Origin: Sphingobacterium sp.
GTDB lineage: Bacteria > Bacteroidota > Bacteroidia > Sphingobacteriales > Sphingobacteriaceae
Length of the DNA stretch: 64,000 bases
Direction: 5' to 3'
Assembly (NCBI GenBank): GCA_031286695.1
Contig: JAITTY010000011.1
Coordinates: 186,001 to 250,000 of the forward strand
Below the pieces are notes generated by a model. It had not been told where the DNA came from, did no database searches, and saw only the letters and a list, made by a program, of their open reading frames with translations. Both the position numbers and the translations under genes were made by a program. Below are positions 45,666 to 54,183 of this stretch, in pieces. Every line of letters starts with the position of its first letter. The first letter of the stretch is position 1.

Positions 45666-47309
45666 ATGAATAACCGAAATTATAATATCTATTTCAATAC
45701 ACATACCATTAGTGGCATTATCATCTGTGCGATTCTCTATGTGATATTTTTTGCGGGATCATTTGCATTTTTTAGAAATGAAATTGCTGCCTGGCAGAAT
45801 AATACGTCCTATAAGACCTATCGCGAAGATCACCAAAACTTTGATCGTTTGCTCGATTCACTCAAAGGACAAACAAATTTGCATGGACGCGATATTACCT
45901 TTTATATGCACCGGGAAGGGACTTCAGCTTATGTTGGGCTCAGTGCATCCAATGATAGTATCTTAAATAAAGAAAATCTAGCGAAGGTAACACCTGAGCA
46001 GAAAGCAGCAAAAAAGAACAGTCGCAGAAGAGGTGGAGATGATGATTCGAAAAACTTTACCTATAATTTTGCGAACAAGAAGTCCGGTGATTATACGCAG
46101 AATTATGATATGGGCGAATTTCTGTTTCGTTTGCACTTCATGGCTCAGCTCAATCAGGTGCCAATCCGAGTAGGTATAGCCCCATTTGGTTATCTTATTG
46201 CTGGGATTACCGCTTTTATTTTCCTATTTGCTCTTATTACAGGATTATTGCTGCATTGGGACAAGATCGTCTCAAATTTCTTCGTGTTCAGACCCTTCAG
46301 TAAATGGAAAACGGTATGGACCGATATGCATACGGCTTTAGGTGTTATTGGTTTTCCATTTCAATTTATCTTTGCGGTAACAGGTACGTTTTTGATTATC
46401 AATTCTGTCCTGGCTTTGCCGTTGAGCAAGTTGCTGTATGATGGTGATCAACAAAAAATGTATCAGGAGATCGGGGTTAGTGCCGAGACCGATTTTCCCT
46501 ATACCTACAAACCTTTAAAAGCAGAGATTAAGATTGCTCCATTTTTGGATCTGGCAAAATATAAATGGCCGGAAGCCGATTTTCAACGCATTACGATCAA
46601 AAACTATGCAGATTCCAATATGCATGTTGTCATGGAGCTGGAACCGCATTTTAACAAAAGCTTTGCTGGATCGGGGCTATTGTCTGTGCGAGCGGCCGAC
46701 AATAAAGTTGTTGCCGAGAAATCTCCGGTCAGTGACGCTACCTATGCCGATGGTGTCAGGAGCCTGTTATATCGCCTGCACTATGGCGACTACGGAGGCT
46801 ATCCGCTCAAGATGGTGTACTTTATTTTAGGGGTTATGGGCTGTTTGGTCATTATCTCAGGTATATTAATCTGGCTGGTAGCACGTGACAAAAACAACGT
46901 AATTCCACGAAAGCGAAAATTCAATTTCTGGGCGGCCAATATCTTCACGGCAATATGTCTGACGATGCTGCCTGTCACAGCATTGACTTTCATTGCTATT
47001 AAATTGAGTCCAGAGGTCAATCAGGATTTTATATACCGCGTGTATTTCTACAGCTGGCTCGTATTTTCACTGTATTACATTATCCGGAGAAGCATTCGAA
47101 GAACCAATCGCGAAACATTACTTGTCGGAAGTATATTGGCATTTTTTATTCCGCTTGTCAATGGTTTTATGACAGGCAATTGGATCTGGGATACCTTCCG
47201 CAATGGACAGCGGGATATTTTTGTAGTCGACTTTTTATGGCTGATGATCGGTATTATTGGTGTAATCGCGTATAACAAAACCAAAAAATTCTTTGAGACG
47301 ATTCGTTAA
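45666..47309 (+). CDS. PepSY-associated membrane protein (siderophore reductase type)
   Basis: The 547-residue protein has an N-terminal helix (about 15-33), a periplasmic domain, further helices near 176-200 and 225-250, a large loop, then helices in the last 170 residues. The signature LHMAQ-type region FRLHFMAQ and the histidines in HWDKIV and DMHTALG match the PepSY-TM family, whose members reduce ferric siderophores at the inner membrane. It ends the operon before a terminator. The ATG at 45666 is preferred over an upstream TTG. Confidence 0.88.
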   Translation: MNNRNYNIYFNTHTISGIIICAILYVIFFAGSFAFFRNEIAAWQNNTSYKTYREDHQNFDRLLDSLKGQTNLHGRDITFYMHREGTSAYVGLSASNDSILNKENLAKVTPEQKAAKKNSRRRGGDDDSKNFTYNFANKKSGDYTQNYDMGEFLFRLHFMAQLNQVPIRVGIAPFGYLIAGITAFIFLFALITGLLLHWDKIVSNFFVFRPFSKWKTVWTDMHTALGVIGFPFQFIFAVTGTFLIINSVLALPLSKLLYDGDQQKMYQEIGVSAETDFPYTYKPLKAEIKIAPFLDLAKYKWPEADFQRITIKNYADSNMHVVMELEPHFNKSFAGSGLLSVRAADNKVVAEKSPVSDATYADGVRSLLYRLHYGDYGGYPLKMVYFILGVMGCLVIISGILIWLVARDKNNVIPRKRKFNFWAANIFTAICLTMLPVTALTFIAIKLSPEVNQDFIYRVYFYSWLVFSLYYIIRRSIRRTNRETLLVGSILAFFIPLVNGFMTGNWIWDTFRNGQRDIFVVDFLWLMIGIIGVIAYNKTKKFFETIR

Positions 47310-47329
47310 CAAAGATTCTTTTCTCTCTT

Positions 47330-47353
47330 CGAAGTATAATTACTTCGTTTTTT
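47330..47353 (+). terminator. Terminator of the iron operon
   Basis: CGAAGTA (47330-47336) pairs with TACTTCG (47341-47347) around TAAT, followed by six T. A second hairpin, CAAAGGGCA with TGCCCTTTG, lies at 47358-47384. Confidence 0.75.
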
Positions 47354-47615
47354 AATTCAAAGGGCATCTATATGGTGCCCTTTGAGCGTATAGCAGTGTG
47401 GTATAAGTACCTCCAAGGATTAGTTTTGCACTACATTTCTTGGGCATGGCTTCGGGAAGTATTGGGGGCTTGTTGCAGATTGCTCCCAGACAGATTCGGG
47501 GTAACTTCGGCTGTTGTTCGACTGTATCACGATTCAGGTCAATGATCGGAATGATATGCTGTCCATTCAGGATGATGATGGAGGTGAAATAGACTGGGTT
47601 TGATTTCCTTATAAT
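47352..47615 (-). other. Open 87-codon frame without a normal start codon
   Basis: Downstream of the MocR-type gene on the same strand, a frame stays open from 47615 to a stop at 47352-47354. It reads like protein (for example IIILNGQHIIPIIDLNRD), but has no ATG, GTG or TTG near its 5-prime end. It could be the 3-prime end of a lost gene. It also covers the second hairpin at 47358-47384. This is the only content I can offer for the 47310-47608 gap. Confidence 0.25.
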
Positions 47616-49024
47616 ACGGTCTTAAAAAATCGGCCAAGACGCATCAGGTCCTGAGCAGTCTTCTCGTTCCAGTCCACGGCATAGTTGAGCCGAATACAGT
47701 TCTTAAACTGATCGTGCTGCGTAAACATCCTTCCGGGAGCAAAACTCAACTTTTGCCTGAGGGCATAATCGTAGAGCATTGTTGAGTCAATTTTAGCGTC
47801 CAGTTCTAGCCAAAGTACAAACCCACCCTCAGGCTGTGACATTTTTGTATTTTCCGGGAAATGGGCCTCAATGCTGTTTCTGAAATTGATATAATTGCTG
47901 TACAGTTTTTTTCGGAAGCTATTGAGATGATGGTCGTACCTGCCGATCTGTAGGAATTTGGAAACAGCCTCTTGGTAAATAGCAGGTTGTGAAATCGTCT
48001 GTATGAGTTTTTGTTTTAGGATCTTATCCTTGTACTGCCCGGGCTCAACCCATCCGAGCCGAAAACTTGGCGCCAATACTTTGGTAAATGATCCACACCA
48101 CATCACCAGTCCCTCCTCATCAAAATATTTGCATGGTTTGGGGCGTGACGAACCGAAATAGATGTTTCCATAGAGGTCATCTTCAATCAATGGAATATGG
48201 TGATGGGCGAGCAGTTTGACAAGCTCTTTCTTGTGCTCTTCCGGCATTAGCGCACCCAATGGATTGCTAAAGTTAGTAACGAAACAACAGACATCAATTT
48301 TATGAATAACTTTTTTCAGGGCATCTAATTCTATTCCTGTAATAGGATGGGTCGGAATCTCGATGGTTTTGAGACCGAGCAATTGAAAAGCCTGAATAAA
48401 ACCAAAATAAAGCGGGCTTTCCACAGCTATGGTATCACCGGGCTTAGTGACTGCGCGAAGGCAGCTGTAAATCGCATTCATGGCACCCGACGTGATAATC
48501 AGATCCTCGTCACTTATTTTTCCTTCAAGTACCAACGACCATTTGGCAATTTCTTTCCGTAAGCTGGGACTTCCCTGTACCTGTCCATATTGATCCCCGT
48601 AATCATGCAGTTCATGAACGGACTCTACAATGCATCGATTGAGTTTCTGAATCGGAAGTAATGATGGGCTGGGTAAACCCAGCGAAAAGCGTGTAATTTC
48701 CTTGTCTTCCAGCGAGTGGAAGACTTTATCGATCAATGCTGCAGGATCTTGTTTCTTTTCATCGATCTTAAATGTGGAAATAGAAGGGATAGCCATCCGA
48801 CGAAGTCCAGACCGACTAACGAAATAGCCGGATTTTGGGCGCGATTCAATTAGAGATCTGCTCTCTAGTTCCATATATGCGCTTTTTGCCGTGTTTAAAC
48901 TTACATTGTATAACTTTTGTGCACTCCGCACAGAGGGTAAACGATCGCCATAGACCAAAGACCCATTTTTGATCTGATTCTCAACAATATTGGCTATTTT
49001 CTTATATAACAGTTGCTGTTCCAT
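47609..49024 (-). CDS. MocR-type regulator (GntR helix-turn-helix fused to PLP aminotransferase)
   Basis: The 471-residue protein has an N-terminal GntR winged helix (YKKIANIVENQI, YGDRLPSVRSAQKLYNVS, AKSAYMELESRSLIESRPKSGYFV) and a fold-type I aminotransferase domain with the PLP lysine in GSFTKVLAPSFRLGW. MocR proteins bind direct repeats and sense amino acids or PLP. Its ATG lies two bases after the stop of the 123-residue gene. The direct repeats at 49429-49477 are candidate operators, which would also cover the divergent antiporter. Confidence 0.9.
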   Translation of the reverse strand: MEQQLLYKKIANIVENQIKNGSLVYGDRLPSVRSAQKLYNVSLNTAKSAYMELESRSLIESRPKSGYFVSRSGLRRMAIPSISTFKIDEKKQDPAALIDKVFHSLEDKEITRFSLGLPSPSLLPIQKLNRCIVESVHELHDYGDQYGQVQGSPSLRKEIAKWSLVLEGKISDEDLIITSGAMNAIYSCLRAVTKPGDTIAVESPLYFGFIQAFQLLGLKTIEIPTHPITGIELDALKKVIHKIDVCCFVTNFSNPLGALMPEEHKKELVKLLAHHHIPLIEDDLYGNIYFGSSRPKPCKYFDEEGLVMWCGSFTKVLAPSFRLGWVEPGQYKDKILKQKLIQTISQPAIYQEAVSKFLQIGRYDHHLNSFRKKLYSNYINFRNSIEAHFPENTKMSQPEGGFVLWLELDAKIDSTMLYDYALRQKLSFAPGRMFTQHDQFKNCIRLNYAVDWNEKTAQDLMRLGRFFKTVL

Positions 49025-49026
49025 CC

Positions 49027-49398
49027 TTATGCTAATTTACTGTTTCTGTTTTGATTTAACCAGTTGTTATATCGATGCACTCCTTTTCGGAGCGATTCTT
49101 CTGAACCAAACATGTCCATCAACTGGTGCTCGAAGAAGAATTGCGCTTTTTCCATGAATAATTTGGAAAGCGTATCCGGAATAGGCGCTTGGCAGGTGAT
49201 TTCGATCGATAAACGGTTCTTTTTACAGATTGTTACGGTCGAAACGGCTGTTAATTGATTACATTGATCGAGCACCATAAAGGGCATGCCTATGAGGGCA
49301 GTATCTATCTGTTTTTTGTTGAGCATTTCTTTGATAAGCGCTAAATCAGAAAGATCCACTTGTCTGATCAGATACGGTTGATTTGCAGTTGTCGCCAT
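49027..49398 (-). CDS. Hypothetical 123-residue protein, first gene of the MocR operon
   Basis: No family recognised. The sequence begins MATTANQPYLIRQVDLSDLA, which recalls the start of GNAT acetyltransferases, but the rest is too short and lacks the acetyl-CoA loop. It has no signal peptide or membrane helix. It is co-transcribed with the regulator (two-base gap), so it may be a small partner. Confidence 0.65.
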   Translation of the reverse strand: MATTANQPYLIRQVDLSDLALIKEMLNKKQIDTALIGMPFMVLDQCNQLTAVSTVTICKKNRLSIEITCQAPIPDTLSKLFMEKAQFFFEHQLMDMFGSEESLRKGVHRYNNWLNQNRNSKLA

Positions 49399-49428
49399 AA
49401 GGATAAATCTTTTTGCTAATTTAAGAAG

Positions 49429-49477
49429 GGTACAGGATGCTGTTTAGGTACAGAGTGTTGTTAAAACAGGGGTACAG
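49429..49477 (-). promoter_or_regulatory. Three direct repeats, likely MocR operator
   Basis: CTGTACC on the minus strand occurs three times (GGTACAG starting at 49429, 49447 and 49471 on the plus strand), spaced 18 and 24 bp, upstream of the MocR operon. Confidence 0.5.
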
Positions 49478-49516
49478 AAAAAAATAGGATGACCATGAGT
49501 TTTTTTAATTTCCATT

Positions 49517-49548
49517 TGAGATATTTACATTAAAAAAAGGATATCTCA
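49517..49548 (+). repeat. 8-bp inverted repeat before the antiporter gene
   Basis: TGAGATAT (49517-49524) and ATATCTCA (49541-49548), 16 bp apart, 23 bp upstream of the antiporter start; operator or leader hairpin. Confidence 0.4.
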
Positions 49549-49570
49549 GGACCATAAATTGTGAAGTAGT

Positions 49571-51148
49571 ATGCATAGCTTGTTTCCTTTATTTATCGCG
49601 ATGATCGCGATCATTGTATTGATCGAAATGTGGGCAACCAAACTCAGGATAGCCTATCCAATTCTTTTGGTTCTAGCGGGACTATTAATCAGTTTTATTC
49701 CCACTTTGCCTGTCGTGACGATCGACCCGGATGTCATATTTCTCATTTTTCTGCCACCATTGCTCTGCGAGGCTTCCTGGTCTATTTCGTTTAAGGAGAT
49801 GAAGAAGTGGTGGCGTATTATAGGGAGTTTTGCATTTTTGGTGGTATTCTTTACTGCACTTTCCGTTGCGGTGGTAGCCAATTATTATATCCCGGGATTT
49901 ACACTTGCGCTGGGTTTTCTGCTTGGGGGCATCGTGTCGCCACCGGATGCCGTCAGTACGGGGGCTATTATGAAATTTGTGAAAGTCCCCAAAACAACTT
50001 CGGCTATCCTGGAGGGCGAAAGCCTCTTAAATGATGCATCTTCATTGATCATTGTCCGTTTTGCCCTTATTGCTGTGGGAACAGGGCAATTTGTATGGGG
50101 ACAAGCCGCGGTATCCTTTATCTGGATGCTTGTCGGTGGGGTGGGGATTGGCCTCTTATTGGGTTGGTTCTTTATTCAGGCACACAAACGCCTGCCGACA
50201 GATGCGCCATCGGACATTGCACTTACCTTGATCGAACCCTACTTTATGTATTGGATCGCAGAACAGTTCCATAGTTCAGGTGTATTGGCTGTTGTTGCAG
50301 GGGGACTCCTGATGTCCGGTCAGCGGTTGACATTTCTCAATAGCACGAGTCGGGTGCGTGGGTTAAGTGTTTGGGAAAGTTTTGTATTTATTCTAAATGG
50401 TATTGTATTTTTTATTATCGGATTAGATCTTCCAGAAATTGTTGATGGTTTGCGTTCCAATGGCACTTCGCTGCGGGAAGCAATAGGATACGGTCTTTTG
50501 GTAACAGCAGTATTGATTCTTGCCCGTATCATCAGTTCGTATGCAGCTATGATTGCTACGCTAATTTTCCGTCCTACTGTCGCCCCACGGTCACGGTCAC
50601 CCAAACAACGTTTTCTAATGCCCCTATTATTGGGCTGGACTGGCATGCGGGGAGTGGTGTCACTCGCAGCAGCACTTTCTATTCCTGTAGTCATGAACGG
50701 CGTGGCCGTTCCGCAACGAAATCTGATCCTATTTATCACCTTTGTGGTGATTCTGTCCACACTCTTGGTGCAAGGGCTTACGCTACCTTACTTGATCAAA
50801 AGGACCAGGTTATTTGAAACCTTTGAAGAGGAACCCGAAGAGCAGGTTCGCCGTCGCATGAAACAGGGGCTGAAAAACCATGTTTACCAATTTCTAAAAG
50901 ATAAACATGAAAAAGAACTGCATAACCGTGATGTAATGGACCGAATTTTGAAACATTGGGAGGAAAAGGTAAATGCGGCAGATGATTCCTGGATGAACGA
51001 AAAAACGAAAGTGATATTTATGGAGCTTTTGGATGTGCAGCGAGAATACCTTCAGAAATTAAACTGCGAGTCAACCATTGATGAGGGACTTGTTCGTTCG
51101 CAGTTATACCAGCTGGATCTGGAAGAAGAGCGATTGCGGCGGATATAA
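49571..51148 (+). CDS. Na+/H+ antiporter of the CPA1 (NhaP-like) family
   Basis: The 525-residue protein has about 12 membrane helices over the first 410 residues and a charged cytoplasmic tail of about 115. The ion-site segment LGGIVSPPDAVSTGAIM and EGESLLNDASSLI match CPA1 antiporters. It exchanges sodium (or potassium) for protons. It is divergent from the MocR operon and shares its 172-bp control region. Confidence 0.9.
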   Translation: MHSLFPLFIAMIAIIVLIEMWATKLRIAYPILLVLAGLLISFIPTLPVVTIDPDVIFLIFLPPLLCEASWSISFKEMKKWWRIIGSFAFLVVFFTALSVAVVANYYIPGFTLALGFLLGGIVSPPDAVSTGAIMKFVKVPKTTSAILEGESLLNDASSLIIVRFALIAVGTGQFVWGQAAVSFIWMLVGGVGIGLLLGWFFIQAHKRLPTDAPSDIALTLIEPYFMYWIAEQFHSSGVLAVVAGGLLMSGQRLTFLNSTSRVRGLSVWESFVFILNGIVFFIIGLDLPEIVDGLRSNGTSLREAIGYGLLVTAVLILARIISSYAAMIATLIFRPTVAPRSRSPKQRFLMPLLLGWTGMRGVVSLAAALSIPVVMNGVAVPQRNLILFITFVVILSTLLVQGLTLPYLIKRTRLFETFEEEPEEQVRRRMKQGLKNHVYQFLKDKHEKELHNRDVMDRILKHWEEKVNAADDSWMNEKTKVIFMELLDVQREYLQKLNCESTIDEGLVRSQLYQLDLEEERLRRI

Positions 51149-51212
51149 TGACTTAGTGGAAACGATAATATTTGATATAGAACTAAAGCCTCTGAGTGGG
51201 CAGCGATAAAAT

Positions 51213-51850
51213 ATGAAAGTAATCATACAGGAGCCACAGGAATGGTTGGCGAAGGCGTTTTATTGGAATGCCTTCAAAACGATAAGGTAACAGCTGTGCT
51301 GAGCATTTCGCGTCGTACCGCGGCTATTCAACATCCTAAATTGAAGGAACTTTTGGTAGAGGACTTTACTAAACTTTCGCTATTTAGAGATGCGATTGCA
51401 GGATATGATGCCTGCTTTTACTGTGCAGGTGTGAGTTCTGTGGGAATGAAAGAAGACAAGTACCGTTATATTACTTATGATACGACACTGGCTTTTGCAA
51501 AGTCCCTGTTGGAGATTAATCCAGCCATCAGCTTTATTTATGTCTCAGGAGGGAGTACGGATAGCACGGAGCAAGGCAAGGTCATGTGGGCAAGAGTGAA
51601 AGGAAAGACTGAGAATGAGCTGGCAAAGTTGCCGTTCAAAAAGGAGTATAACTTTAGGCCGGGAGCAATGACAACCGTTGCAGGGCAAAAACATGCCAAT
51701 CCTTTTGCTTTTGTTGCCAAAATCATCAAGTTTTTTGCCCCTTCATCAGTACTTTCCCTACATGAAGTCGGACGCGCCATGATACATGCCGTGGAAAGCG
51801 ATGACGTTAAGAACATCTTGGAGATTAAAGATATTCGCGCCCTTGCTTAA
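51213..51850 (+). pseudogene. NAD(P)H-binding epimerase-like gene with a one-base deletion
   Basis: The ATG at 51213 reads MKVII and then leaves frame. The next frame continues TGATGMVGEGVLLECLQ, exactly what an intact NAD(P)-binding protein would need. From 51213 to the frame that follows is 29 nt instead of 30, so one base was lost in the ATC-ATA-CAG region. The remaining frame codes about 202 residues from an internal ATG at 51242 but lacks the first strand and part of the dinucleotide loop. Either an inactive gene or a sequencing error. Confidence 0.75.
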
Positions 51851-51966
51851 ACCGCTTTGTTAAATATTTATATAGTAATCGGAATAATTCCGATTATTTA
51901 CAAATTATTTGACATAATTGTAATTGGATTATCACTATGTAATACGCTTTCTATCCAAATTCGTTC

Positions 51967-52046
51967 GATCAGCTGTTGGCTAGAAATTTTCTCAAAATAG
52001 CTTTCCATCTCATGGTTACATTTTTCGATAAATGTTTTGGTGAGTT
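51967..52046 (-). pseudogene. Remnant of a second copy of the HEPN gene C-terminus
   Basis: Within the 622-bp gap 51851-52472, this stretch reads KTFIEKCNHEMESYFEKIS on the minus strand, nearly the same as residues 535-553 of the gene at 52473-54161 (about 80 percent at the base level, estimated by eye). No other part of that gene remains here. Confidence 0.7.
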
Positions 52047-52135
52047 CCTAAAGGCTTCAACTGATGGATTTCTGCGGATTTAATCGTATTTAAAGTAAGT
52101 ATTTAATTTTACTCCAAAGTTTTATAACATGTGTA

Positions 52136-52195
52136 TTCACCAAAAGTAATGCTTTTTGGTGAGTTTGTTCACCGAAAAGCATTACTTTTGGTGAA
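52136..52195. repeat. 60-bp inverted repeat made of four TTTTGGTG-type half-sites
   Basis: The arms 52136-52162 and 52168-52195 pair almost perfectly around GTTTG. Each arm is itself palindromic (TCACCAAAA to TTTTTGGTGA). It lies directly before the DUF4143 remnant. Confidence 0.75.
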
Positions 52196-52426
52196 CGCTT
52201 AAAAAACAACCGTTATAGCCGGCGTTTTGTCAACAAATACTTTTGGCGGACTAAACAGCAGGAAATCGATTATGTAGAAGAAACGGATGGTAAGATAACT
52301 GGTTACGAATTTAAATGGAATCCTAAAGCGAAAGCAAAAATACCTTCAAATTTTGTAGAAGCCTATAGCGCAGATGTTCAGGTAATCTCAAAAGATAATT
52401 TTAGAGCGTTTATTGGTCTTGAATAG
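52190..52426 (+). pseudogene. 3-prime remnant of an AAA ATPase/DUF4143 gene
   Basis: An uninterrupted 78-codon stretch encodes the C-terminus of DUF4143 ATPases: RFVNKYFWRTKQQEIDYVEE, then GYEFKWNPKAKAK and a tail with FVEAY. The ATPase half and the start are missing; the fragment is fused directly to the 60-bp inverted repeat. Confidence 0.75.
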
Positions 52427-52472
52427 CATTTGAAATAAAAGGTGCTCAGGCTTCTGTTTTTAATAGTCTCTT

Positions 52473-54161
52473 TTATTCAATTTTTACCTGAAGTTGCTGG
52501 CCTGAAATTTTCTCAAAATAGCTTTCCATTTCCTTGTTACATTTTTCTATAAACGTTTTTGTGCATTGTTGCAATTCTATAATTGTTAGTGGATCTCCTT
52601 TATAATTTGCATTATACCTAAATTCCTGCTGTGCTTCCGTTATGTTCTTAAAAGCGGCAACATGATCCTCATGGTCAAGGCAGAATATGGCGTAGGCGTC
52701 AGGCACGATTAATTTGCAGAGTTTTATCAGAAAAGTAAGGTTGACTCGTTGTGGTTTGTATTGGAGTGTCGTGTTAATGACGCCCAGGCAAATTTGTTCC
52801 AACACTTGTGAAAGGGTGTAATATACCGCTTCTACACCAAACGACCGCCCCTCTTCAAAGGCGTAATATAAGCAGCGTGCATTGTTATAGCGCGTCTTCC
52901 ATTGTTGACGTACATACTCAAGATCTAGCTGTGGCGCAACGATGCTTTCCCGATCGATATTGGCTATTGATGAATTCTGAAACCAGATGTCACCCGCTTT
53001 TAGGAGCGAAAGGAAAAAGGGATGGCTCTTTGAAAGCTGTTTGGTGAAAGCTGCGGAGTTTTCCAGGACCAGCGTGAGCGATACATTGTTGGGGAGCAAA
53101 TCTGTTATGAGCTGCGTTAGATTATTGATCTCGGTGCTTAAAATATCATAAGCGACAAAAATATAATAACCATGCGTGATGCAATCATTTTTTGCCCTTT
53201 GGAGTGCATTATGATATTTGTGATGATCAGAATCATAACCGAAACATACTACTAGAGCAGGGGTGCAATTGCACTCTATAGCATTTAAAATGAGGTCCCG
53301 ATAATTGGCGTTGCAATAGCTTTGTTTGTATATTTCATTGTTGTTTTTGCAATTTTCAATTTCGCTGTTGGCAATTGGGAGTGGGTTAAGTTTTGACTTA
53401 ATTTCTTGGAATAAAATATTGGAATAATCGTAGATCCAGTTTAATGTGTTTATAGAAATCTGATAGGCGGTTTCTAATACAACTTCATCTATAAAATAGT
53501 CAAATTGATATCGATAGTCAATGTATGCCTTGTTGATTTTCTCCAAAGCATGTTTGTTTTCGTTGTTGTCTGCCAGCTTGCCGAGCCGATCGTCGAAAGT
53601 TTTGAGATAGTTTATATGGTTTTTTAGCGAATGAGACTTTTTATCCTCAACGACGAGGATATTTTCTGCCGTTCGAAATGCAAGTTCTAAAGCTTGATGT
53701 AGCATAAATGCTGCGTGTGCATAATTTTTATGCTCGAAATAGAAATTGTATCCATCTACAAAAGATCGAATCTTGCTCTTTTCCTTTTCGATATATGTCC
53801 GTGTTTTTTCGATGACTTCGTCACTTTTATTATTTGGTAAGACAAGGGGTATATCTTGCACAGGATTTTGATAAACGCGGTTTTCAGGTTGACAAATAAG
53901 ATAAGCCCGACCTAAACCTTGATTCAATTTTTGCTGTATCTCGTGCGTGAAGTTCACATTGATAAATACATTTGGATAGGGGTCGATAGTTTTGTTTATC
54001 AGACTGTTTGCATCAGAAAAGCGAATTCCGGCATTTGACGTAAGATTGACCTGTAGCATCAGATACTTTTTATCATCGTGGTCAAAAGTCCATTGGTAGA
54101 TTTCATCGACAGCAACGGCACGAAGGATTGCCTCGATAATAGGGTTAATATCGGTGTTCAT
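52473..54161 (-). CDS. Tandem nucleotidyltransferase-like/HEPN protein
   Basis: The 562-residue protein has two halves of the same plan. Residues 1-110 and about 280-400 resemble minimal nucleotidyltransferase domains without the GSx(10)DxD catalytic motif. Residues 132-255 and 418-545 are HEPN helical bundles; the first has the typical AAFMLHQALELAF helix, and both have the RYxxDY-type segment (RYQFDY at 217-222, RYNANY at 515-520). HEPN domains are often RNases in toxin-antitoxin or defence systems. The gene follows the four-repeat gene by 22 bp, so the two form an operon. The region is AT-rich relative to neighbours. Confidence 0.78.
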   Translation of the reverse strand: MNTDINPIIEAILRAVAVDEIYQWTFDHDDKKYLMLQVNLTSNAGIRFSDANSLINKTIDPYPNVFINVNFTHEIQQKLNQGLGRAYLICQPENRVYQNPVQDIPLVLPNNKSDEVIEKTRTYIEKEKSKIRSFVDGYNFYFEHKNYAHAAFMLHQALELAFRTAENILVVEDKKSHSLKNHINYLKTFDDRLGKLADNNENKHALEKINKAYIDYRYQFDYFIDEVVLETAYQISINTLNWIYDYSNILFQEIKSKLNPLPIANSEIENCKNNNEIYKQSYCNANYRDLILNAIECNCTPALVVCFGYDSDHHKYHNALQRAKNDCITHGYYIFVAYDILSTEINNLTQLITDLLPNNVSLTLVLENSAAFTKQLSKSHPFFLSLLKAGDIWFQNSSIANIDRESIVAPQLDLEYVRQQWKTRYNNARCLYYAFEEGRSFGVEAVYYTLSQVLEQICLGVINTTLQYKPQRVNLTFLIKLCKLIVPDAYAIFCLDHEDHVAAFKNITEAQQEFRYNANYKGDPLTIIELQQCTKTFIEKCNKEMESYFEKISGQQLQVKIE

Positions 54162-54183
54162 AATATGGGTTGATAAATGGAGG

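Noticed and set aside
47416..47592. Plus-strand frame of 48 codons starting at ATG near 47445
   Set aside because: It lies downstream of the operon terminator with no promoter, and the minus-strand reading is more protein-like.
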